Positions 18,546 to 27,500 of a stretch of DNA of 43,820 nt are shown here, one piece after another. The stretch is taken from IMG/VR virus record IMGVR_UViG_3300030090_006763, positions 22,552 through 66,371 of that record; one strand, written 5' to 3'. Position numbers and translations under genes: made by a program. The notes beneath the pieces were generated by a model. That model did not search any database. It was not told the DNA's origin and was given only the letters and a program-made list of their open reading frames with translations. The stretch is from a virus. Numbering within the stretch: the first letter of the stretch is position 1; each line of letters starts with the position of its first letter.

Positions 18546-20216
18546 ATGGCAATAGAAATTTTAGAAAACACTCTTTTGAAGCTCCTAGTTAGGAGAGGTA
18601 CGGATGCTGATAGAAAACAAATTACTCTAGAAAGTGGGGAGCTTGGATTTACAACTGATACAGAAAGATTATTTATAGGTAATAGTTCAACACCAGGCGG
18701 AGTAGTTACAGGAAATTTATATAAAGGTAAAGCAGCAGCAGTAACTTCTTTAGCCCCGGTAGTAACCGGTGATTATGCTTATGAAACTGACACAAATAGT
18801 TTAAAGGTATGTGTAGCTGGAACTGGTTCTGTTGCTACAGATTGGCTCACTGTATCTAATCAAATTAGCGCCGGTGATGGGACTATTGTAATTGATTCAA
18901 AAAATTTAATTACAGTTGGAAAATTATCTGCTGCTGATATAGATTCAGATGCTTTAGGAAATTCAATAGAATTAGATGGTTCAAATAGAGTAGCGTTAAG
19001 TGCTACAGTAAATATCGATAGCATAACACAAAGAACTACTAGTGCTACTAGTTATCTTTCATTGCCATCAAAATTAAAAATAAATGCAGTTAATTATGAT
19101 TTTCCGGCTACTAGTCCTCAAAACAATACGTTTCTAGGGTCAAATGCTGACGGTGCCTTATCTTGGTCAGTACCCGCTGTAGTAGAATCAGTAGTAGCAC
19201 CAACAACAGCATCACTAATTCCTGTTGGCTCTGTTGTGCCTTTTGCTTCTGCAGCTGCAGAAGTGCCTTATGGTTGGTTAAGCTGTGATGGAGCTGAGTA
19301 CAGAAGTAATACATATCCTGATTTATCTGCTGCTATAGGAACAGCTTATAATAGCCCAGCAGCTACAGCAGATCACTTTAGAGTGCCTAATTATAACAAT
19401 AAAGTTACTTATGGTGCAGCAAATCCTGCAGGTACTACTTTAGTTGGAGTTACAACAGGAGCAGCTACCACCTTAGGTTCAGGGTTATCAGCAACTGGTA
19501 TTCATTATATGATTAAAGCAATAGGAGGGGTAACCAATCCAACTCTTACTGTTCAAAAGAACCTTTCGGCTTTTTTAAATTCTGCAGATAAAACTGGAGA
19601 TACATTTAATCCATTAAGCGGTGCTATTGTGATTGAAAGACCGCCTCCTGGACAGGTAGTTTTTGATAACGGATTAGATACTAATACATTTACTATGCCG
19701 GCTGGAATCCATTACGTTAAGTTTTACGTTACAGGTGCCGGTTCAAAAGGAGGTGTAACATCCGGTGGGGCCGGTGCTACTTGTATTGGTCATCTATCTG
19801 CTAAACCAGGATATGTCTTCAAAATAAAATCTGCGGCTGGACCTACTGTAGCTGATTCTCCAGCAGATGGTGATTTTTCTGCTATATATACTGATGATGG
19901 TGGTACTACTTTAGTCCGAGCAGACGGGGGTATATATGAGGGTAGGTTTGGAGCAGCAAAATTAGCTGGTCAAGTAGCTAGAGGAACTGCAGGCGGCAAT
20001 GTTTTGGTAGCGAACGACTTTGTTCTAAACGGCTATGTTGTAAAAGGCGGGTCTGGTTTAATAGATACAGATGGTGGAGGTGGAAAAGAAGAATCAATAG
20101 GTGCGGCGTCTTGGTGGGGTGTTGCGCCGGCGCCGGGTGGTGGTCAAGGGAGCCATAGCGGAGGAGCCCAAGGACCAGTTCCAAGTAATGGAATAGTAAT
20201 GATTGAATGGTCATAG
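18546..20216 (+). CDS. Mtd-N/tail-collar fibre protein with C-terminal Gly-rich domain
   Basis: 556 residues, with the same start as its neighbour: LLVRRGTDADRKQITLE, GELGFTTDTERLFIGN (Mtd-N). The tail-collar domain is at about 222-285: IPVGSVVPFASAAAE, VPYGWLSCDGAEY, HFRVPNYNN. The C-terminal domain (about 372-556) differs from the neighbour. It begins VVFDNGLDTNTFTMPAG and continues with VKFYVTGAGSKGG and several Gly-rich loops, like glycine-rich fibre tips found in many phages. Conserved attachment and collar with a swapped tip fits a set of modular fibres. More GC-rich and Ala-rich than the other virion genes. Confidence 0.82.
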   Translation: MAIEILENTLLKLLVRRGTDADRKQITLESGELGFTTDTERLFIGNSSTPGGVVTGNLYKGKAAAVTSLAPVVTGDYAYETDTNSLKVCVAGTGSVATDWLTVSNQISAGDGTIVIDSKNLITVGKLSAADIDSDALGNSIELDGSNRVALSATVNIDSITQRTTSATSYLSLPSKLKINAVNYDFPATSPQNNTFLGSNADGALSWSVPAVVESVVAPTTASLIPVGSVVPFASAAAEVPYGWLSCDGAEYRSNTYPDLSAAIGTAYNSPAATADHFRVPNYNNKVTYGAANPAGTTLVGVTTGAATTLGSGLSATGIHYMIKAIGGVTNPTLTVQKNLSAFLNSADKTGDTFNPLSGAIVIERPPPGQVVFDNGLDTNTFTMPAGIHYVKFYVTGAGSKGGVTSGGAGATCIGHLSAKPGYVFKIKSAAGPTVADSPADGDFSAIYTDDGGTTLVRADGGIYEGRFGAAKLAGQVARGTAGGNVLVANDFVLNGYVVKGGSGLIDTDGGGGKEESIGAASWWGVAPAPGGGQGSHSGGAQGPVPSNGIVMIEWS

Positions 20217-20248
20217 TTGCTTTTATTATTTTTCTTTATAACTAAAGC

Positions 20249-20413
20249 ATGGAAGAAGTTATCGTTGAAGGTTTAGACTATAATGATTTTGTATCATTAA
20301 AAGAAATTTTATCTAACCACGCTAATTTTAACTCACAACAACATGAGTTATATGCTGATAATTTAATACTAATAGAAAAGATAGATAAAATTATACAAGT
20401 CTTTGAAGAATAA
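20249..20413 (+). CDS. Small hypothetical protein, 54 aa
   Basis: A short frame from ATG 20249 to TAA 20411-20413, starting MEEVIVEGLDYNDF and ending IDKIIQVFEE. It is acidic and mostly helical and could form a short coiled coil. It fills the gap between the fibre gene and the next gene on the same strand, and codon use matches the neighbours. No recognisable family. Its stop codon lies inside the late-type motif of the next gene. Confidence 0.5.
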   Translation: MEEVIVEGLDYNDFVSLKEILSNHANFNSQQHELYADNLILIEKIDKIIQVFEE

Positions 20414-20416
20414 ATA
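20409..20416 (+). promoter_or_regulatory. Late-type promoter motif AATAAATA
   Basis: Overlaps the stop of the 54-residue gene and ends 5 bases before the ATG at 20422. Confidence 0.5.
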
Positions 20417-20421
20417 CTTGT

Positions 20422-20634
20422 ATGAATGCAAGTTGTTGCAGGGCTAGTGCACTGTGTGAAGAGTTTTCAGATTATGTTATATATGATGAAAGCTTTGAAA
20501 GCGTCCTTGTAAACGTAAATGAAGATTATTTTTCAATAATTTATAGAGAACTCGGAAAAATAGGTTACGTTCTAGTTTTTAAAACTTATCTTCATACAAC
20601 TAATTCCTTGACCTGTACTTTTATAAAGGAATGA
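20422..20634 (+). CDS. Small hypothetical protein, 70 aa
   Basis: Not recognised. The N-terminus has three cysteines (MNASCCRASALCEEF), followed by an acidic region and a hydrophobic beta-like segment (IGYVLVFKTYLHT). Too short for a confident fold. A late-type motif 5 bases upstream supports it as a real late gene. It sits between fibre genes and a lectin-like protein, so a role in fibre assembly is possible but not shown. Confidence 0.5.
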   Translation: MNASCCRASALCEEFSDYVIYDESFESVLVNVNEDYFSIIYRELGKIGYVLVFKTYLHTTNSLTCTFIKE

Positions 20635-20637
20635 GTA

Positions 20638-20645
20638 ATTAAATA
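20638..20645 (+). promoter_or_regulatory. Late-type promoter motif ATTAAATA
   Basis: Ends 8 bases before the ATG at 20654. Confidence 0.45.
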
Positions 20646-20653
20646 TATAATAG

Positions 20654-21517
20654 ATGGCCTTTCCTACAGATATAAGATTACCCGCGGGTTCAAGATACTA
20701 TACTATAATTGCAGATAAAAAATCATTTAATTCTAATTATGATATAGCTTGGTCTTTCGAATATAAATTACCTAGCTGGGGCATAGATGCACCATTTACT
20801 ACTTACGAAGTAGGTTTTGCTACCTTTTTAACTAATTTAGCATACCCTTTATGCAGTTTACCTGGTCAGTACATTGGTGACCAAGATCCTGAATATATAT
20901 TGTCAGCTCATGCCCTATATACTCAAGAACCAGAAGTAATGAAAACAGAAAGTGATTCAACTTTACTGTTAGAAGGTGGTATTTTGAGTGGAATGTTGGT
21001 AAAAATAGCTTTTGATACTACCGGGCTTTACGCGCTTACAGGAAGAGATGATAGACCTGGTGTTAACGATAAGCAAACACACCGGAATGCTCTAGTCGTA
21101 AGAGATTATGAACATAACCTAAAAGGTAATGCTCCATTGTCTACCTTTTCTAACACATTCAATACTTTATCTACTAATACATATAGAACATTAAGATTCA
21201 GATATGTAAATTTAGGTGAAAAATTACATATTGATTATAGAGAAGCAGATACTACAACTTATACATTATTAACTACTATTAATTTAGGTTATAGAGAGGC
21301 GCGTTTATCTAATTTAGAAAATGTATATTGCGGCTTTGCTTTCAGCACACCAATATCTGCAGCTACTGATGGTTTAAGCGCAAGACAATTTTTATTGAGA
21401 AATTTTAATATTGAAGGATTTGAGGGAAGCACTGTAGATACAGAAACAGTAGTAACACCAAGTCTTTCAGTTAACCCTAATACTTCTTACACAACTGTTA
21501 CTAATATAACAGCATAA
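20654..21517 (+). CDS. Lectin-like beta-sandwich virion protein, 287 aa
   Basis: The pattern of alternating strands suggests a concanavalin/LamG-like jelly roll: NYDIAWSFEYKLP, YEVGFATFLTN, MLVKIAFDTTGLYAL, YRTLRFRYVNLGEKLHIDYR, YTLLTTINLGYRE, YCGFAFSTPI, FLLRNFNIEGFEG. This is fold inference from pattern, not a recognised family. The last 30 residues are Thr/Ser/Val-rich and resemble the linkers of the next protein. The gene ends 1 base before the giant Thr-rich protein begins, so the two are likely partners, for example a glycan-binding module mounted on the same fibre. Confidence 0.68.
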   Translation: MAFPTDIRLPAGSRYYTIIADKKSFNSNYDIAWSFEYKLPSWGIDAPFTTYEVGFATFLTNLAYPLCSLPGQYIGDQDPEYILSAHALYTQEPEVMKTESDSTLLLEGGILSGMLVKIAFDTTGLYALTGRDDRPGVNDKQTHRNALVVRDYEHNLKGNAPLSTFSNTFNTLSTNTYRTLRFRYVNLGEKLHIDYREADTTTYTLLTTINLGYREARLSNLENVYCGFAFSTPISAATDGLSARQFLLRNFNIEGFEGSTVDTETVVTPSLSVNPNTSYTTVTNITA

Positions 21518-21518
21518 A

Positions 21519-24500
21519 ATGTCAACTACTCCTACACCTTCACAGACTACACCAAGCGGAGTGATTCCCACCACTGTGCCGCCTACTACTACTCCGGCTC
21601 CAGTAGTGCCTTTTAACGACACGCAGGTTACTAATATAAATTTTACATCAACATCACCTATCGCCGGAACTGGGGGTAAAGAAGGTTCTTATGAAAATAC
21701 TAGCGGTGAAATATTTGTTGAAAACGTAGTTTTAGATAAACCTTACCCTGATCCTTTAACTTATATAGTTTATGATAGTAATGGTAAAAAGGATGAGTAT
21801 GGTGATCCTGTAAATTTTGTAAGTGGAGAAACAGCTGCAACAATAAACGAGGATGGTACATCTATTGTTCAAATAAATCGAAAAATATCTGCTGTTGCTG
21901 ACCCGACTAATAGTTCAGGTAATATGCGGATGGTTGTTCAGCTTAGAGATCCAAATTTTACTACTAAGACTACCGGTGAATCAGTATTAAATACAGTACC
22001 AGCTATTTCACAGCCTACCACTACAACTACTACAACCACCACTTCTATATCGCCTACAGTACCTCCTTCTATTCCTCGTGAAGGGGATAGAATGACACAA
22101 GAAACAGAAAGCGCAATAACAGACTTATTTCGTGAAACTGTTTCTAAGCCAATTACCAAGCAAACAGAAACTATAGTTTCAAATCTTTCAGAACTTGCAG
22201 TTAAAATTGTAGAAACTCCTACAGCAGAAGAAAAGCCTAAATTTAATGAAGAGCAGCTAGCTTTTATAGCAAGAGTTAACCAAGGAGTTGCTAATACAGC
22301 TGTTCTTCCAGGAGTAGTAAGCCCTGAACCGGCTATAGCTCCGGTAAGGGAAGGCGAGCAATTATCGGAAGAATCACAAAGTCTAATATCTGATCTTTTT
22401 CGTGAAGTTATAGCTGGGTCAGTAGATAATGATACAGAAAAACTGGTACAAAATGTAGTAGAGAACGCAATTAAAAATACTACTACTTCTACCACTTCAA
22501 CCACAACTTCTACCACTACAGTTATTCCTAGGCCAGGTGATGATGACCTAGGAGATGAAGGAGATACTAATTTTATACCTTCAGTAGTTAATAACACTCC
22601 AACTATTGCTGTAAATGATATTAAAGTTAATAACTCAGTTACTGAAGATAATGTAGATATAACTGTAGAAATTAGTAACGCTGATCATTGGAATTTTAGT
22701 ATTGACGGTGGATCTACAGTGCGAGTTAACGCTTATGATTTAGATCACCAGCTTTGCGAAAATCAATCAGATCCACATCCAGTTGAATACATTAACGAGA
22801 GCCCTTCGCAGCTTTTAAAGGAACTTACCGAGTATTTCGATAACCAAGAGAATCCACAACCTGAATCACCGAATTCAGGTCTACCATTTGATATGTTAGA
22901 CCCGGTTGCTTTTTGGGATTGGTTTTATTCCATTTATGAAGACATTAAGCGTCGGCTTGCTGAGCGCGATGAATTTATAGAGGGCATTGGTGTTGATGAT
23001 CAGGAAAGAGTTGAAGGTTTAGATGAGCCAGATTTATGGGATGAAGCTCTCGATGAAATAGATGAAGCATTAGAGGATGCTTCAGCAGATGACCGACAGG
23101 TTGCCGAAGAACGGAGTAATGAATGGGCGGAAAGTATAGGCCGGGTGACGGAAAGTATCCTTGAGGCGGGAAAGAGGCTTCAAAGTGGCGGCCTTACAGA
23201 AGAAAGAGCTGCAGAAAGGGTAAAACAATTTGAAGATTTTGTTGAATCCGCGGAAGGTATTAATATTGGTAAGGGTTTATTTGGTCGAGATGTTAATCGG
23301 AGGACCCCTTGGCTTAACCGCCGGCGTTTAGCTCGAAACCCGGAAGTGCTTAAGGAGGCTAACGAATTAGTGAGGGATTTATTAGAGGACACGACGCTTA
23401 TTGATGAGCTAGACTTACAAGCAGGGGTGGATCAGTTGGCTGAGCAACTCGAATTCGAAGCCGTGGATGAAAGGCTACAGGAGTTTGGAGCTGATGAAGA
23501 CACAGCTCGTAGATGGAAACAATTTGACGAGGAAGACTTTGAGGCCTATGATAAATTTAAAGAACAGCACGATAAAAGAAAAGCTGACGCAAGAAGATTA
23601 TTAGACAGGCTTAGAGATGGTACAATAACGCCGGAAGAATTATCAAAATTAAGAGGACATATTCCTGGTAAGTCTCCGGCTTTGGATGAGTATATACGTA
23701 GAAAAGGTTGGATTAATGATTCTGATCTAAAAGATCTGATCGATGGGCCCTCTTATAACGAACCTGTTACATCTGCTTCTATATGTAGTCATGACGCGCC
23801 TTGTGATAGTCCTTCGCGAACAGTCACCTTAACTGTAGTGCCTGGCGAGCATAATGTTTTAGTAACCGCGGTTAATTCTAATAATCAACCGGTTGCAACA
23901 GCATCTAGTAAGTTTGCTGTTGATGAAACAACTAATGAAGTATCGTCTCAGGGTCAATTGGTAGCTGCTTTACAAAAATTTTCTACTGTTAAAATTGTAG
24001 GTAATTTTGATGTTACACAAACTATTCAAGTTCCTTCTGATGCAAGAATAATAGGTGTTAACAACCCTGTAATAAGAACTAATACTACTGCTTTTTCTGT
24101 AAAGGAAAGTAATGTTGAATTAGCTGGATTTACAATTACAAAGCTCGGTAGCACCCCAACAGGGGTGGGCGTGCTTGTTGATAGACCTAAACGAAGCTCA
24201 ACAACTGCACCTTCTAATATTAACATCCATGATATAGTATTTTTAGAAGTTGGTACACCTGGCCTAGCTGGTTATTCTCCTATAGTAGTAAAAGGTTATA
24301 ATAAATTATTACCGGATCCTGATTCAGACTCTAAAATAGCAACTTTAAATAAAGGTTCTGATCCTATAAAAAATATTAAAATAGAGTTTAACAGATTTGT
24401 AAATATCCCTAATAATGCTATAGATGTATCAGTTGTTAATAGGATAGATGTAGCTGATAATAATATTTTTAATACAAATAGTTCTGCTAGGTCTTTAGGA

Positions 24501-27500
24501 AATGGTATTATTTTTAATAATGTAACTGATGGTAGTGTATATCAAAACTCATTAAACACAGTAGGTAGATCCGGAGTAGTAATATCGGGTAAGCAGTCTT
24601 CGTCTATTGATGTTACTAATAATATTATTAATAACTTCGGAATTAATAAAGGCGACGGGTTTAATGCTGGTGTTGAAATAACTGGTTCTTCAGGTGTCAA
24701 AGTATCCGGAAATACTATAACAGGTGGTAGTAATATATGGAACAGTGGTATATCATCGAATAAGGGTTCCTCTAATTTATCAATAACTGATAATAATGTC
24801 GATAAAGTAAGAGATGGAATTCTTCTCACAGATAATAGTAACACCTTTAATGTAAGAGATAATAAGTTAACTAATATTAATCGTTATGGTATACAGACCT
24901 ATCAAACGTGGTCGGGAGCTGTTAATAATAACAAAATAACACAATCACCTACAGCTGTAGAGTCTTTTAACGCTCTTTCAAAATTACAACAAAGAACTTT
25001 AGGACTAGGAAGTGGTGTTTTAGTGGGTGAAAGTAATGGTATACAGGTCGTAAGTAATAAAATAGAAGGTGTGTATGAAGAAAAAAATGGTGATTCTGCA
25101 GTTCTTATCTCAGGTATCTACCCTATTCAGGATACATCAAAAACATCAGTTCAAATTGCTATAGGTGAAAAAGAAAGTGATGTCTATGGTGATAATAAAG
25201 TAACAGATTCTTCACCGCAAAATATAGTCGCAGGAAATACTCATTTAGGTCCAGGTAAGTTATTTTCAACCAATAAGGGCAATGTAATATTAGTTACTGA
25301 AGTAACTGAAAATGAAAATATTAACGTTCCAAGTATTGCTACTTCTACCACACCTGTATTACCAACATCTACTACACCTGAACCTTATTTAGGTGGCATA
25401 ACAACCACTACAACTACTACAACTACTGATTATCCAGGTAAAGTTACTGTTATAGCATCACCAAATACAAAACAAACTCAAGAGAGTTTAAGAACGGAAT
25501 TTGATACCTTTGTTACTGAAAATAAAGAGTTAGTTAGTAATAACAACGTAGTAATTATAACTCCTAATAAACTAGATTCATCAAAAGGTTCGATTACAAC
25601 AAGTGATGATAGTACAAAATATAAAGGTGATACTGATACCACGTTTGATACTGATCCAGTTGTACCTGGTAATACTACAACTACAACTTCTACAACCCCA
25701 CCGCCCTTCACAATAGATCGAATAGATCTACGTACACAGGAAGAAATCGCTAGAGATAATTATATAGCAGCTAGTTTAGAAGCTAATGATGCATTTCAGA
25801 TTATAATATCTGAGATAGAAGCTGGTTTGATAGATTTTGAGGAAGCTGCTTCAAGATCAGCATTAGTTCAAAGCGAGTTTGATGTAGACGCTAAAAAAGA
25901 AATATATGAAAATGTAAGATATACAGAGGCTTTATGGAAGCGAGATTTATCTACATGGTTATCCACGCGTAATGCTTCGCCTTGTACAAAAGAAAGGTAT
26001 AAAACATTTGTCAATTTAATGCCTCAAGATTGGTCTAATCAAGATTTATATTGGGCAAATGACACCATCATAGATATTTCCGGAATCACCAAGCCTGGTC
26101 CCCATTATGATCCGGATATTGGGTTTAAGGATAATTTAAAATCTGTAGAATCAGGCGGCGTGGGTGTTAGAAAGGCCGCAGTACTAATTTCTCCTTCTCA
26201 TGTATTAATGGCAGATCATTGGAAATACACCGAAGGTCAGACCTTAACGTGGGTAGCTAACGACGGTGAAGAAATTTCAAGAAAAATAGTTAGTAAGGGT
26301 ATTAAAGTACCTGGTGCTGACACCCGGGTACTGGGACTTGACGAGCCTGTGCCTGATAAATTAAAAATATACCCTTTACCTTCACCTAAGTCTTCCGATA
26401 CTTATAATGATTTACTAAATGGTTCTTTAGTGTTTATCGGTAATCAACAACGTAAATTTATTACTGGTTATATATTAAGACAAGAACCTTCTTATACTTA
26501 CGATCCAATTTTAAATGTAGGGTTAGATCAATCTTTCCCATCTATTAGGAATAGAAACATATCTTTAAAATTTCAATCAGCCATTCCATTTTTAAATCAA
26601 CAAATTCCTACTTCTTTTACTAATTTTCAACCTGATGAAAGACCTTCTTCCATAGCAGCTGAAGGGCCTGAACTAAATCGGGTTGTAAAAGGAGATAGTG
26701 GTTCGCCTAGTTTTATTTTATCGCCTGATGGAGATATAATTTTAATATCACAACACCAGTTCGGAGGAGGAACACCGAAAGGTCCGTTTTTTGGAAGTAG
26801 TACCACGTTTAATTTCATACAAGAATATATGAATGAAATAAGTGATAGGGAAAACTTACCACGTTATACTCTTCGTTCAATTGACCCTTGTACTGGTGAA
26901 AAAATAGGATATCCAGGTGATACCGGTACTCCAGGTACTACAGATCCCCCAGGTACTACAACTACAACAACTACTTCAACTAGTACTTCAACTAGTACTA
27001 CAGTACCCCCAACAGGGCCCCCTACTACTAGTACAACAACGCCAAGATTAGGGTGGACAACTACTACATCAACATCTACTGGTTACCCTACAATATTTAC
27101 TAATCCTCCTATTATTGATACTCCACGTGTATTCGATCCTCCAAATCGTATATGGACCCCACCCCCGTGGATAACTACCCCGCCTCCAGAAGAACCATAT
27201 ATACCAGCTCTTTGTCGAACTCCACCTGAAGATCCTCCTGGAGAGGAAGATCCTCCTGAAGAGGAAGATACAGGAGGCTATACTGAGCCTTCAGATACAA
27301 ATTTTGTAGCTAGAGTTGATAGTTCTGATGATGTTAGTATTAGGGTAAATGTTAATCAAGAATCTAATGAACCAATAATAAAAATATTTCCTGCCCCAGT
27401 AAGTAGTTTGCAAGAACCCTTTAATCCGGAATTCGACTTTAATACCAACGTTACTAAAAGAACACCCACTCCATACAACTTTACAACTCCGGATGATGAA

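Noticed and set aside
17006-20216. Diversity-generating retroelement suggested by Mtd-N domains
   Set aside because: No reverse transcriptase, no template repeat and no C-type lectin variable end visible in the window. The Mtd-N domain is also a general fibre attachment domain.
21938-22597. Long minus-strand open frame (219 codons) opposite the Thr-rich protein
   Set aside because: It is the antisense shadow of ACN repeats, giving low-complexity Val runs. No promoter motif or start signal; the plus-strand gene has clear domains.
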